NCBI GenBank assembly: GCA_902776985.1
Contig: CACYSD010000035.1
Span: forward strand, 1-30,855
DNA from: UBA3839 sp902776985
GTDB lineage: Bacteria > Bacteroidota > Bacteroidia > Bacteroidales > Bacteroidaceae
Direction: 5' to 3'
Length of the DNA stretch: 30,855 bases
The notes below the pieces were generated by a model that ran no database searches, was not told where the DNA came from, and was given only the letters and a program-made list of their open reading frames with translations. Made by a program: the position numbers and the translations under genes. Of this stretch, positions 22,013 through 30,762 are shown piece after piece. Within the stretch, counting starts at the first letter, position 1, and every line of letters begins with the position of its first letter.

Positions 22013-24426
22013 GCCTCACCCTCCGACTTTTTGCATTGACTGTGCTTAACGCGGTCGCGTTCCTCGGCACGTTTTGCTGAATTCCATGTTGAGAGGTCTC
22101 CTGTGAGGTAGCCTGTGATACGGCGCATGCGCAGGATGTTGTCGCTTCCGCAGATAGGACATTCTCCATAGATTACACCCTTGTAGCCGCAGGTGTGGCA
22201 GGTATCTACGGGGTGGTTGATGCTTCCGTAGCCGATGTTCTCGTCGTGCATAACCTTGACAATCTTGGCAATTGCACGTACGTTCTTCTTGGCTTCACCG
22301 TCGAGTTCCACGTATGTAATGTGTCCACCGAGGGTGATGGCATGGAATGGAGCTTCCTTCTTGATTTTATCAACAATACTCATCTCCTCCTTCACGTCGA
22401 TGTGGAATGAATTGACATAGTAGTCGCGGTCGTTCACACCAGGGATGATGCCGAAACGGCGCTTGTCCATCTTGGTGAAACGTCCTGACAGACCTTCTGC
22501 CGGAGTTGCGAGCACTGCATAGTTGAGCTGACGCTCTTCCTTGTTGCGACGAACTACTTCGTTCATGCGCTGAACTGCCTCGTAGAGAGTGTTCCATGCT
22601 TTCTGGCTGTGTCCATGACCTTCGCCATAGAGTGCCATCATGGCGTTGTGACCGCCGATGAATCCGATACCGAGTGTACCATGCAACAGGATGTCGCCTA
22701 CTGGTTCGTTTGGCATGAGCTTTCCACCACCCTTCCATACGTCGTTGCTGAGCATGAACGGGAACTGCTGTGCGAGTGCGGTACGCTGATACTGATAGCG
22801 TTCATAGAGCTGGTCGGCAATGAGCTGAGCCATATTCTCCACCTTGTTGAGGAAGATGTTCTTTGCCTCTGCCTCAATGATATCCTTTGCTGTATTCTCA
22901 GGCAGTGCATTCTCTGCTTCAATACGAGCTTCAATGGCCAGACGAGGCATGTTCATTGTTGTGAACGACAGGTTACCACGACCGATGGATGTCTTCTCGC
23001 CCCACAGGTCATCGTAAACGCGTGTACGGCATCCCATGGTCGCCAGTTCGTACTTGTAACGCATCGGATCGTCAGCATGCCACTTCTCGTTAACATTGAA
23101 AGGAGTGTCAAGGAACATAAAGTTAGGGAACAGAGCCTTTGCTGTAGTCTTACATGCCTTGATGAGGAGGTCAAGGTTAGGTGTCTTCAGCTTATGTGTA
23201 CCGTTGATTACTCCGTCGATGTCATTAAGAGCTTCCTCAAATTCCTTCTCATCGTAGTTCACGCCGTCCTTAACCTTGAATATCTGGATTGGGAATACTG
23301 GTACATCACCCTTTGGTCCGAGACCTTCGATGGTGGTATTCATCAGTTCCTTCATAACCAGACGACCTTCAGCACTTGTGTCTGTTCCGTAGTTGATTGA
23401 AGAGAACACAACCTGGTTACCACCACGGGAGTGCATAGTGTTGAGGTTATGGATGAATCCTTCCATAGCCTGGTGTGTGTCACGGCGAGTCTGCTCGTAT
23501 GCCTTGTCAACGACCAGTTTGAAATCCTTGTCTGAGAACTTAACACCTACACCGGCAAGACGCTCGATGATTGTAGCTTTCTCCTGTTCATCAGGTTCGA
23601 TGGTTGTTACAACCTCGTTGATAAGGTCTGTAAGGGTCTTATCGTCAGACTGTTCATTTTCGAGCGATGCGGCGAATGCGATGTAGTTCTCAAGATTCTT
23701 GCGATAGCTCTTGAGTACACCAGGAGCCATGAAGAAGTCGAACGCAGGAATTGACTGTCCTCCGTGCTGCTCGTTCTGGTTGGTCTGGAACACAATCGTT
23801 GCCAGTGTAGCATAGCTCTGGATAGACTGTGGCGGACGGATAGAACCGTTCTTGGTATGGAATCCACGAGTGAAGAGGTCTGCAAGGTCGTACTGGATGC
23901 AGGTCGTAGTCTTTGTTGGATAGTAATCGAGGTCGTGAATGTGGATGTCACCCTGCTGGTGAGCTTCTGCAAAGCGTTTTGGCAGAAGGTAACGATAGGT
24001 GTAGTCCTTTGTTACTTCAGAAGCGAATGTCATCATCTGGCCGGCAGGAGTATGGCTCGACATATTGGCGTTGGAGAGGTTCACGTCGTTCTTGTCGATA
24101 GCGACAATACCGTCCATCTCAAGTTTCATCTTGGATTTACGGTTACGTTCAGTGGTACGCCATTCGCGGTAGATGATATACTTCTTTGCCACGTCGGGAT
24201 ACTGACTCATCAGAGTCTGTTCAACAATATCTTGAATCTGTTCCACAGAGATATTGCACTCCTCAAAGTGACTGATGACCTTCATAGTGAGGTCAGCCAG
24301 AATGTGGTCATCTACTTCACGGTTGGTAGCCATAAATGCCTTTGCAATGGCATTCTTTATTTTACTGATGGAGAAATCCTCATGTTTCCCATCACGCTTG
24401 ATAATTGAAATCTCAGCAAAATTCAT
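22009..24426 (-). CDS. nrdD: Anaerobic ribonucleoside-triphosphate reductase, large subunit
   Basis: 805 aa class III reductase that makes dNTPs from NTPs under anoxia. An N-terminal ATP-cone (about 4-95, beginning ISIIKRDGKHEDFSISKI) gives allosteric control. The catalytic barrel follows (for example DIHIHDLDYYPTKTTTCIQYD). Near the end are the zinc site CHTCGYKG/CPICGSDN (four Cys) and the glycyl-radical motif RITGYLTG (769-776; radical at G772). All key residues are present, matching a strict or facultative anaerobe. The upstream leader has an unusual 8-base repeat and a -7 box candidate. Confidence 0.97.
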   Translation of the reverse strand: MNFAEISIIKRDGKHEDFSISKIKNAIAKAFMATNREVDDHILADLTMKVISHFEECNISVEQIQDIVEQTLMSQYPDVAKKYIIYREWRTTERNRKSKMKLEMDGIVAIDKNDVNLSNANMSSHTPAGQMMTFASEVTKDYTYRYLLPKRFAEAHQQGDIHIHDLDYYPTKTTTCIQYDLADLFTRGFHTKNGSIRPPQSIQSYATLATIVFQTNQNEQHGGQSIPAFDFFMAPGVLKSYRKNLENYIAFAASLENEQSDDKTLTDLINEVVTTIEPDEQEKATIIERLAGVGVKFSDKDFKLVVDKAYEQTRRDTHQAMEGFIHNLNTMHSRGGNQVVFSSINYGTDTSAEGRLVMKELMNTTIEGLGPKGDVPVFPIQIFKVKDGVNYDEKEFEEALNDIDGVINGTHKLKTPNLDLLIKACKTTAKALFPNFMFLDTPFNVNEKWHADDPMRYKYELATMGCRTRVYDDLWGEKTSIGRGNLSFTTMNMPRLAIEARIEAENALPENTAKDIIEAEAKNIFLNKVENMAQLIADQLYERYQYQRTALAQQFPFMLSNDVWKGGGKLMPNEPVGDILLHGTLGIGFIGGHNAMMALYGEGHGHSQKAWNTLYEAVQRMNEVVRRNKEERQLNYAVLATPAEGLSGRFTKMDKRRFGIIPGVNDRDYYVNSFHIDVKEEMSIVDKIKKEAPFHAITLGGHITYVELDGEAKKNVRAIAKIVKVMHDENIGYGSINHPVDTCHTCGYKGVIYGECPICGSDNILRMRRITGYLTGDLSTWNSAKRAEERDRVKHSQCKKSEGEA

Positions 24427-24472
24427 GGCGGAGGTGTTATAATTTGTGTTAAATATTTATTGGTTGATTATT

Positions 24473-24528
24473 AGTTATAAAGTTATTAAGTTTATAAGTT
24501 CTTGAGTTCTTAAGTTTCTGAGTTTTTT
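24473..24528. repeat. Seven imperfect 8-bp tandem repeats in the nrdD leader
   Basis: Seven consecutive octamers all begin with AGTT: AGTTATAA, AGTTATTA, AGTTTATA, AGTTCTTG, AGTTCTTA, AGTTTCTG, AGTTTTTT. In the mRNA this is an AACU every eight bases, 47 to 102 bases before the nrdD start. Confidence 0.8.
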
Positions 24529-24549
24529 GTTCAAACCCGAAAACGGTTA

Positions 24550-24557
24550 CAAATTTA
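24550..24557 (-). promoter_or_regulatory. Candidate -7 box for nrdD-nrdG
   Basis: The minus strand reads TAAATTTG, an exact match to TAnnTTTG, 123 bases before the nrdD ATG. The predicted transcript would carry the 8-base repeat in its leader. No clear -33 box. Confidence 0.4.
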
Positions 24558-24610
24558 GAAAAATTTCAAAATACTGCATAAGAAAATCCCCAAAAAATCA
24601 ATTTTAAAAC

Positions 24611-24656
24611 AAAAAAAACTTCAAAAGTTTTCCAAAACGGGAAACTTTTGAAGTTT
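24611..24656 (-). terminator. Strong intrinsic terminator of the small gene 24797-25111
   Basis: AAACTTCAAAAGTTT (24616-24630) and AAACTTTTGAAGTTT (24642-24656) are perfect 15-bp arms, extended inward by three more pairs around AAAAC. On the minus strand the stem runs straight into eight T. It separates the small unknown gene from the nrdD promoter. Confidence 0.88.
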
Positions 24657-24704
24657 CCAAAAATTTTATTTCGCTGATTATCTGCTATTTAGTTATTTAA
24701 AACG

Positions 24705-24740
24705 GAAAACTTTATTAAAACAGCCACTTGTAAAGTTTTC
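24705..24740. other. 10-bp inverted repeat downstream of the small unknown gene
   Basis: GAAAACTTTA (24705-24714) and TAAAGTTTTC (24731-24740) pair perfectly with a 16-base loop. The left arm repeats the AAAACGG(A/G)AAAC-type wording of the nearby terminator, so it may be an older copy of that hairpin. Confidence 0.45.
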
Positions 24741-24796
24741 ATTTCTATCAGTTTATGGTGATTCTTTTAAAAAAGAAAGATTAAGGCTATAGAAAA

Positions 24797-25111
24797 TTAG
24801 AAATACAATGAAATGCTATATGAACCGCCGCAAACCATATTATAAAACTGCATATAACTATTTCCATTAATTTGACCTGAATGAGGAGACTCACCATCCA
24901 TGTTAAAATGATATTCTCGCTTAACTCCAGGGTCATCGTTGAAATACTGAGTAGCATTGATACTGCTGTTAGCAACTTCATATTCCTTATAAGAAGGCAC
25001 ATCCGGTCCCCACACTATATCAAAAGATATATCAAACACCACATATCCGTCAGAAGTTACCTTATTCCCCAAATAAGAAACATGCAGACTGTTTTCATTC
25101 AGCAATGACAC
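24797..25111 (-). CDS. Small hypothetical protein, GTG start, no recognised family
   Basis: 104 aa beginning at a GTG (25111). No ATG precedes it, and an in-frame TAA lies 39 bases upstream. There is no signal peptide and no membrane segment. The sequence is rich in Tyr, Asn, Ser and aromatic residues with short beta-like stretches (YVVFDISFDIVWG, YMQFYNMVCGGSYSISLYF). That resembles part of a beta-sandwich, so it may be the tail of a longer ancestral gene. A -7 box lies only about 15 bases upstream and a strong terminator lies downstream, which favours a transcribed unit. No function can be given. Confidence 0.45.
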   Translation of the reverse strand: MSLLNENSLHVSYLGNKVTSDGYVVFDISFDIVWGPDVPSYKEYEVANSSINATQYFNDDPGVKREYHFNMDGESPHSGQINGNSYMQFYNMVCGGSYSISLYF

Positions 25112-25125
25112 AATAGGTTCTTTTT

Positions 25126-25133
25126 CAAAAATA
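25126..25133 (-). promoter_or_regulatory. Candidate -7 box before the small unknown gene
   Basis: The minus strand reads TATTTTTG, with TTTG 17 bases further upstream as a possible -33. The predicted leader is under ten bases, so the mRNA would be nearly leaderless. Confidence 0.4.
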
Positions 25134-25214
25134 TGAAAAAAACTTTAAGCCAAATCCTCTTTTGTGGAAAAAATTATAAAACAGAGTTTTCAATTAGGTG
25201 TTCATCACTCAGTC

Positions 25215-25532
25215 TTAGGGTTTCTTATGTAAGTCTGGGAAATTAGGATGGAACTCACGAAAAGACTCCAGGCTTGTTACTTTTCCGTTTTGAAAAACAA
25301 TGGTTACGACATCGTAGTCACCATCGACGAGTTTTGTGCGGTATTCCCATACTTCATTATCATGGTCAAATCTGCGATAATCGGCTCTGCCCATCACACT
25401 CCGCACTTCGTCGGTTGTCATGTTCTGATGAACCTTATCTGCTTTCTCTGCTACTGAAGACAGCAAGCTGCCGCAGGAAACCAATGAAGCGGCAAGCAAA
25501 ACGGCTATAAAAAACTTTTTCATTGTATTCAT
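25215..25532 (-). CDS. BamE/SmpA-like small lipoprotein
   Basis: 105 aa. The signal peptide ends in LVSC (acylated C20 from the first ATG). The mature part has the BamE-like phrase HQNMTTDEVRSVMGRADYRR, then NEVWEYR and a TIVFQNGKVTSLE beta pair, the two-helix, three-strand plan of SmpA/OmlA domains. BamE belongs to the outer-membrane protein assembly machine, but many proteins of this fold are unrelated in role, so the gene name is not given. A second ATG at 25523 gives a more standard MKKFF start. The gene begins two bases after the CDF transporter stop, so they are one operon. Confidence 0.8.
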   Translation of the reverse strand: MNTMKKFFIAVLLAASLVSCGSLLSSVAEKADKVHQNMTTDEVRSVMGRADYRRFDHDNEVWEYRTKLVDGDYDVVTIVFQNGKVTSLESFREFHPNFPDLHKKP

Positions 25533-25534
25533 TT

Positions 25535-26428
25535 TTAATTATTACTCTTGATCGGTTCCATGTGGAGAGTGACATGGGTTTCCCTGCCAAAACGTTCCTT
25601 AAGTTTTTGTTCAATGGTTGTTGCACGTTCATGCACGATTTCCAGAGGGAGACTTCCGTCCATTCTCACATGTGCCTCAATTGCTATGCGGCTCCCGATG
25701 CGGCGAGTACGAAGATTGTGTGGTTCCTGTACATCGTCAAACGACTGGATGATTGTCATTATTTCCTGTTCGGTCTCTGCTGATAGTGAGCACTCCGTCA
25801 GTTCACCAATGCTTGTCTTAAGCAGTTCCCATGCCACCTTCACCAACATCAGTCCTACAACGATAGAGGCTAGCGGATCGAGCACAGTCCAGCGCTGTCC
25901 CAGCCAGATGGCTCCACCGATTCCTACTGCGGTACCGATTGACGAAAAGGCGTCACTGCGATGATGCCAGGCATTGGCAATTACCACCTGAGAGTTATAC
26001 TTTCTCCCTTTCCGGACAGTATACTGGTAAAGCAATTCCTTAATCAATATCGACAACAGGGCTGCCCATAATGCAATCCACCCTGGCGCTGCTAAGTCAT
26101 CACCACCCCACCATGCAACCAGTTTCAGCACGCCCGACACGATAATGCCTGTTGCAGCAGCAACCAATGCCAGACCTATAAGGAACGAAGCAATTGTTTC
26201 AAATTTACCATGACCGTAATCATGCGATTTGTCTTGAGGTTTTGCGCTGATGCTCACAAACACCAGCACTACAACATCTGTTATAAAATCCGACAAAGAG
26301 TGCACTGCATCCGCAATCATGGCGGAACTGTGGCCCAGTATGCCGGCGATAAACTTGAAGGTAAGCAATGCCACATTGCCGACACTGCCTACCAGCGTTA
26401 CCTTATATATTTCTTTCTCGCGACTCAT
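25535..26428 (-). CDS. Cation diffusion facilitator (CDF) metal exporter
   Basis: 297 aa with about six membrane helices and a cytoplasmic C-terminal domain (about 210-292). The transport-site residues form the HxxxD/HxxxD pattern: H43 and D47 in DAVHSLSD, and H155 and D159 in AWHHRSDAFSS. That pattern usually means Zn2+ preference in proton-driven CDF exporters. The conserved GHGKFET after the second helix and the dimerising tail with HVRMDGSLPLEIVHE are present. The gene starts 18 bases after luxS and is followed closely by the BamE-like lipoprotein. Confidence 0.93.
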   Translation of the reverse strand: MSREKEIYKVTLVGSVGNVALLTFKFIAGILGHSSAMIADAVHSLSDFITDVVVLVFVSISAKPQDKSHDYGHGKFETIASFLIGLALVAAATGIIVSGVLKLVAWWGGDDLAAPGWIALWAALLSILIKELLYQYTVRKGRKYNSQVVIANAWHHRSDAFSSIGTAVGIGGAIWLGQRWTVLDPLASIVVGLMLVKVAWELLKTSIGELTECSLSAETEQEIMTIIQSFDDVQEPHNLRTRRIGSRIAIEAHVRMDGSLPLEIVHERATTIEQKLKERFGRETHVTLHMEPIKSNN

Positions 26429-26446
26429 ATATTATTATATGTGTAT

Positions 26447-26941
26447 CTATGCATCAGCGAAAATCTTTCCGTCGTCAAGTGAAATCTGAAGTTTGGTGTA
26501 TTCGCAGTGGAAATCATTCTGAAGACGGCCGAGATAGCGTGCACTCTCCCACTTACACATAGGAAGGTCGTGAAGCAGATAGTTTCCACAAGCCTCGGGA
26601 CGAGTGGCAGGTACTTCCGTCTGAGAAAGAATCCACTGCAGACATGCGATAGTCAGACGACGCATATCCTCTACTGTGTATGTTCCCGTCATAATGATAT
26701 ACATACCTGTAAGACATCCCATAGGACCCACGTAGACGACATCTTCCTTGGCTTCGGAATTGCGGAACCATGTCGCCATCAGATGTTCCAGACTATGAAT
26801 GGATGCTGGAGCCATAGCCGGTTCCTTGTTGGGTTCGGTGATGCGCAAATCGAAAGTTGTGAAACCTTTGTCCACACGCGAAACGTAAATTCCTGGCTTC
26901 AGATTTGTATGATCAATAGTAAAACTCTGTATTACTTCCAT
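26447..26941 (-). CDS. luxS: S-ribosylhomocysteine lyase (autoinducer-2 synthesis)
   Basis: 164 aa. It splits S-ribosylhomocysteine into homocysteine and DPD, the precursor of autoinducer-2, as part of the activated methyl cycle. The metal ligands are visible: HSLEH (H49, H53) and C118 in RPEACGNY. The catalytic C76 is in GPMGCLTG. Length and order match known LuxS. It sits between the alpha-galactosidase (43-base gap) and the CDF gene (18-base gap). No Pfs gene is in the window. Confidence 0.96.
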   Translation of the reverse strand: MEVIQSFTIDHTNLKPGIYVSRVDKGFTTFDLRITEPNKEPAMAPASIHSLEHLMATWFRNSEAKEDVVYVGPMGCLTGMYIIMTGTYTVEDMRRLTIACLQWILSQTEVPATRPEACGNYLLHDLPMCKWESARYLGRLQNDFHCEYTKLQISLDDGKIFADA

Positions 26942-26984
26942 AATAATATAATATATGTGTAAATTGCAAAGAGATTGTATCGCA

Positions 26985-29141
26985 CTAAATTTTCTTCAGA
27001 CGGATGACACGACTGGCGAACTGACGACCGAGAGAGGCATCAAGTCCTGTTTCCATAAGGAATTTTCCGCTGAAAGTCTTTCCCTCAAAGAAGTGACTGC
27101 GCTCTGCACACTCAAATTCATTGAGAATATATGTAGCGTCGGGATCAAGTCCTGCCATGTGCCAGCGAGGAGTTTCCAATCCTATATAGTTTTCGAATTT
27201 ATAGCAGAAGAACACTGCCTCCGACTTATCCTCAGTGACAAACATTTCACTACAGAAACCATTTCCTTCATACGGAGACAGCAGACGATACTGGTCGCCC
27301 AGCTGAACGATTGGACGAATCTCCTTGTAGAAAGCCACGGCTTTCTTTGCATATTCACGTTCCTTGTCGTTGAGATCGCTTGGTTTCATTTCCATTCCGA
27401 GACGTCCGGTCATAGCCACATCGAAGCGAAATTTCAGTGGTATCACGCGTCCTGTCTGGTGATTTGGCGATGCGCTAACATGCTGAGCCATAGCCATGGT
27501 AGGGAAGAAATGGCTGGTACCCCATTGGATAAACAGACGTTGCTGGGCATCTGTGTCGTCGCTTACCCAGAACTCGTCAAAGTAAGGCAATGCGCCCCAG
27601 TTCACACGACCGCCGCCACTTGAGCAGAGCTGAATTACAAGGTCAGGATGAGCCTTTCGGATACGCTCCAAAGCATTACGAAGGCCTAAGTGATAGTCCA
27701 CAAACAGATGACTTTGTTTGTCGGAAGAAAGATAACTGCTACCAAAGTTCTGCATTGACATATTGCAGTCCCATTTTATGTAATGGAGATGTGGATTCTC
27801 CTTAACCAAGTTATCCACTATACCCACTACAAAATCCTGAACTTTAGGGTTGGAGAGGTCGAGAACCAGCTGTGTACCACCGCGGCCTTTAGAGAGTTCA
27901 CGTGTAGGATGAGCCACAACCCAATCAGGATGTGCCTCATAGAGTTCACTCTGAGAGTTGGTCATCTCCGGTTCGATCCAGATACCGAACTTCAAACCAC
28001 GATCCTCAGCAGCCTTCAGCAGGGCAGGCACTCCATTGGGTAGTTTTACTGTGTCGGTCACCCAATCGCCTAAGGCCTTGTCATCGTAGGTACGGCGATA
28101 CTTTCGTCCGAACCAGCCGTCATCAACAACAAAGAGTTCGCCGCCCAAGTCCTTGAGACCATCCATCATCTGCTCACACACTTCCTGGTTAACGTCCATA
28201 TAGACGCCCTCCCATGAGTTCAGCAGAATCTCGCGCAAGGCTTTGCCATTGTGCAACTGTCCGTTACGTCCCCAACGGTGGAAAGCACGGCTCACCCCAC
28301 CCTTTCCTTCTTCACTGTAAGTAAGTGCCAGAACAGGTGTGGTGAAAGACTCGCCTGATTTCAGAGTATAGGCGGTGTGCAGGTCATCTATACCAGCCAA
28401 GAGAGTATGGCGATACTTGCCACGTGTTTCAATACGCAGTTTATAATTACCTGTCCAACAGAGGGCTGCACCTAAAACACGTCCACTGTTCTCCTGAGGT
28501 TTGCCGTCGAGTGATATCATCACCTCTGCACGATCGTCCATGGCTGTGCGAACTCCGTCATGGTTTACTATCACTTTAAGACCAGCCTTCAATGGCTCTT
28601 CCGTCATTCCTGCTTCTTGACCCCAGGCTCCATGGAAATGTGTGATCCATGCACCTTCTTGACGCAGCGTCATCACTCCACTGGCATACTGCTCCAGTTT
28701 CACAGCTTTTTTTTCGCCGTTACGGATTACCGTCCACGTTTCAATTACATCGCTCTTGTCATTGGATTTATAATAGAGATCCACAAAAAACTCATATTTT
28801 TTGTCCTTTAGAGAGATAATTGTCTTGTCACCGTCAGTTCTGCATCCTGTCACAACCAGTTCGGTAGACATATTTCCATCTGCATGAGTAACGCTCAAGG
28901 CAGTCTCATCAAAACTGTTGCGTCCAAATGCTGGATAAGCATCGTAGTTGATACTCATAGCGTCATAAACCTCATGTGCCTGATCAGTACGAAGGCGTGA
29001 GCCATAATAATGAATACGTGGAGACTGCCCCTCGTTTACAGCAAGCATTAATGTTGTATTAGGTGTGTTAATAAACACATCCTTGGCATCGGCTGTGTGA
29101 CAAAGTGTCAACGCAATAATTGCAAGAATCAGGTGTTTCAT
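26985..29141 (-). CDS. GH36 alpha-galactosidase, exported
   Basis: 718 aa with a signal peptide (MKHLILAIIALTLCHTADA). An N-terminal beta-supersandwich (about 25-290) precedes the catalytic barrel. Motifs are ELFVVDDGWFG (336-345), GIWIEPEM (386-393), the nucleophile D458 in HYIKWDCNM, CSSGGGR (506-512) and the acid/base D528 in WVSDDTDA. It releases alpha-1,6-galactose from raffinose-type sugars or galactomannan side chains, by a retaining mechanism, probably in the periplasm. The gene starts an operon with luxS, CDF and the BamE-like gene, and an exact -7 box lies 57 bases upstream. No SusC/SusD pair is nearby, so this is not a classic polysaccharide locus. Confidence 0.95.
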   Translation of the reverse strand: MKHLILAIIALTLCHTADAKDVFINTPNTTLMLAVNEGQSPRIHYYGSRLRTDQAHEVYDAMSINYDAYPAFGRNSFDETALSVTHADGNMSTELVVTGCRTDGDKTIISLKDKKYEFFVDLYYKSNDKSDVIETWTVIRNGEKKAVKLEQYASGVMTLRQEGAWITHFHGAWGQEAGMTEEPLKAGLKVIVNHDGVRTAMDDRAEVMISLDGKPQENSGRVLGAALCWTGNYKLRIETRGKYRHTLLAGIDDLHTAYTLKSGESFTTPVLALTYSEEGKGGVSRAFHRWGRNGQLHNGKALREILLNSWEGVYMDVNQEVCEQMMDGLKDLGGELFVVDDGWFGRKYRRTYDDKALGDWVTDTVKLPNGVPALLKAAEDRGLKFGIWIEPEMTNSQSELYEAHPDWVVAHPTRELSKGRGGTQLVLDLSNPKVQDFVVGIVDNLVKENPHLHYIKWDCNMSMQNFGSSYLSSDKQSHLFVDYHLGLRNALERIRKAHPDLVIQLCSSGGGRVNWGALPYFDEFWVSDDTDAQQRLFIQWGTSHFFPTMAMAQHVSASPNHQTGRVIPLKFRFDVAMTGRLGMEMKPSDLNDKEREYAKKAVAFYKEIRPIVQLGDQYRLLSPYEGNGFCSEMFVTEDKSEAVFFCYKFENYIGLETPRWHMAGLDPDATYILNEFECAERSHFFEGKTFSGKFLMETGLDASLGRQFASRVIRLKKI

Positions 29142-29198
29142 TTTTCTTTCTTTAGTTATTATGATGTTATTCTTTTATTAAAACCGAAAAACTATTTG

Positions 29199-29206
29199 CA
29201 AAGTTA
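29199..29206 (-). promoter_or_regulatory. Candidate -7 box for the GH36-luxS operon
   Basis: The minus strand reads TAACTTTG, an exact TAnnTTTG, 57 bases before the GH36 start codon in the divergent intergenic region. The -33 element is weak. Confidence 0.5.
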
Positions 29207-29227
29207 ATGATAATGGGGAAATATTGG

Positions 29228-29235
29228 TAAATTTG
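29228..29235 (+). promoter_or_regulatory. Candidate -7 box for the YjbQ-EamA operon
   Basis: TAAATTTG matches TAnnTTTG and lies 42 bases before the ATG at 29278. The nearest upstream TTTG (29195) is too far to be a good -33, so this rests on the -7 match. Confidence 0.45.
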
Positions 29236-29277
29236 TAGCAGATTATCGGGTTTTTCTGATAAAAATATAAAGAAACT

Positions 29278-29688
29278 ATGATTCAGCAAGTAGAAATCAC
29301 CCTTCAACCCAAGTCTCGCGGCTTCCATCTTGTAACTGGCGAAATCATGCGTCAGTTGCCTAAACTACCAAAGGTTGGTATCATCAATATATTCTGCAAG
29401 CACACGAGTTGTGGACTGAGCATCAACGAGAACGCCGACCCTGATGTACGTGTAGACATGGAAACCATCTTCAATCGGCTTGTCCCTGAGAACAGACCTG
29501 AGTATGAACACACGTTAGAAGGTGCCGATGATATGCCAGCTCATGCAAAATCCACACTTAGTGGTGTCAGCCTTACCATTCCCATTACTGACGGGCATCT
29601 CAATTTGGGAACATGGCAGGGCATATATTTCTGTGAATATCGCAATTACGGCGGCTCAAGAAAGTTGGTTGTTACAATTATCGGATAA
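29278..29688 (+). CDS. YjbQ (UPF0047) family protein
   Basis: 136 aa, the usual length. The conserved histidine- and glutamate-bearing phrases HTSCGLSINENADPDVRVDM (residues 42-61), HTLEGADDMPAHAKSTLSG and GTWQGIYFCEYRNYGG are all present. They form the metal- or phosphate-binding pocket of this small beta-rich trimer. Some members have been reported to show thiamin-phosphate synthase activity, but the true role is not settled. It is cytoplasmic. The stop TAA shares its last base with the ATG of the EamA transporter, so the two genes are co-translated. Confidence 0.93.
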   Translation: MIQQVEITLQPKSRGFHLVTGEIMRQLPKLPKVGIINIFCKHTSCGLSINENADPDVRVDMETIFNRLVPENRPEYEHTLEGADDMPAHAKSTLSGVSLTIPITDGHLNLGTWQGIYFCEYRNYGGSRKLVVTIIG

Positions 29689-30611
29689 TGATTATGAATT
29701 ACTTCGGCGAACTCATTTCCATAGGTGTTGCTTTTTCATGGACAGCCACAGCGTTGCTAAGTGAATTTGGCAGCAAGCGACTTGGCAACCTAACCCTGAA
29801 TGTGCTCCGCATGGGGTTAGCACTTCTGTTTTCCGTAATACTCTTCCTGGTTACGATTGGCAAGCCCCTTCCACCTGTCGGTTCTTTTGAAGCCTGCGGA
29901 TGGATGATGCTTTCAGGAGTGGTCGGTTATGTCATAGGTGACTTCTGCCTCTTTCAGTGCTATATCATCATCGGTTCTCGCTATGGGCAGCTGTTCATGA
30001 CTCTGGCTCCGCTCGCAGCAGCCTTGATGGCATGGATTACGCTTAATCAAGAGATGACACTTATGAGCATAATAGCTATGTTCATTACACTCTTCGGAAT
30101 CGGAATCTCTGTATTAGGACGTGGTGAACATCATAAGGTTTCGCTCAAACTCCCTCTCAACGGTGTGCTATATGCCGTTGGTGCTGCTCTATGCCAAGGT
30201 ATCGGACTGGTATTGAGCAAGATTGGCATGGATCATTACGACACAGAGGCTTTACCTGCTTGGCTCGTTCCCTTCAGTGCAAACTTCCTGCGTTGCATAG
30301 CTGGTATCATAGGTTTCAGCCTGTTGCTCTATTTCCGTAGCGGTCTGCGACCACTTCGCAGAGCCATTTACGACATCAAGGGAATGACCGTTGCCACAGC
30401 AACCACCATCTTCGGTCCATTTGTAGGAGTGGGGCTCTCACTGATGGCTGTGCAGTACACCAGCGCAGGCATAGCATCCACTCTGATGGCACTGACACCA
30501 ATAATTATTATTCTACCTTCTTATTGGCTATTTCATCAGAAGATAACCTGGCGTGCCGTTATCGGTGCCGTCATTTCCGTCCTCGGTGTCACCCTTTTCT
30601 TCCTCGGTTAA
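29688..30611 (+). CDS. EamA (DMT superfamily) transporter
   Basis: 307 aa with ten hydrophobic helices in two EamA halves (about 8-146 and about 160-305). Characteristic phrases are GDFCLFQCYIIIGSRYGQL near the end of helix 3 and, in the second half, SAGIASTLMALTPIIIILPSYWLF. Such proteins move metabolites or amino acids across the inner membrane; the substrate is unknown. The start chosen overlaps the YjbQ stop by one base; another ATG two codons later (29694) is equally possible. Confidence 0.9.
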   Translation: MIMNYFGELISIGVAFSWTATALLSEFGSKRLGNLTLNVLRMGLALLFSVILFLVTIGKPLPPVGSFEACGWMMLSGVVGYVIGDFCLFQCYIIIGSRYGQLFMTLAPLAAALMAWITLNQEMTLMSIIAMFITLFGIGISVLGRGEHHKVSLKLPLNGVLYAVGAALCQGIGLVLSKIGMDHYDTEALPAWLVPFSANFLRCIAGIIGFSLLLYFRSGLRPLRRAIYDIKGMTVATATTIFGPFVGVGLSLMAVQYTSAGIASTLMALTPIIIILPSYWLFHQKITWRAVIGAVISVLGVTLFFLG

Positions 30612-30680
30612 AATTCAGCTTGAACATTTCTTTCATTTCAAGCAATTCTTGATTCTATAGAAAACCACACTATTTATTCT

Positions 30681-30696
30681 CCTCCCCTTGGGGAGG
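30681..30696. repeat. GC-rich palindrome between the EamA gene and the 5S rRNA
   Basis: CCTCCCCTTGGGGAGG is a perfect short dyad, followed by TCGGGAGTGGTC and an A-run. It resembles in composition the palindromes inside the ABC transporter gene and may belong to the same broad class of dispersed repeats. It may also help to end the plus-strand transcript. Confidence 0.5.
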
Positions 30697-30708
30697 TCGG
30701 GAGTGGTC

Positions 30709-30753
30709 AAAAAAAAGGAAGTCCCCAGGGCATTTCTGCCATGAGGACTTCCT
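30709..30753 (-). terminator. rRNA operon terminator
   Basis: On the minus strand AGGAAGTCC and GGACTTCCT pair (30745-30753 with 30716-30724), with an inner GGCA/TGCC stem, and a run of eight T follows. It lies just behind the 3' end of the 5S gene. Confidence 0.9.
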
Positions 30754-30762
30754 CGTAAAAAA

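Noticed and set aside
22609..23400. 263-codon plus-strand frame
   Set aside because: It is wholly antisense to nrdD, whose identity is certain. The translation has no recognisable motif.
26985..29141. A polysaccharide utilization locus
   Set aside because: There is a GH36 enzyme but no SusC/SusD pair, no hybrid sensor and no further glycosidase around it.
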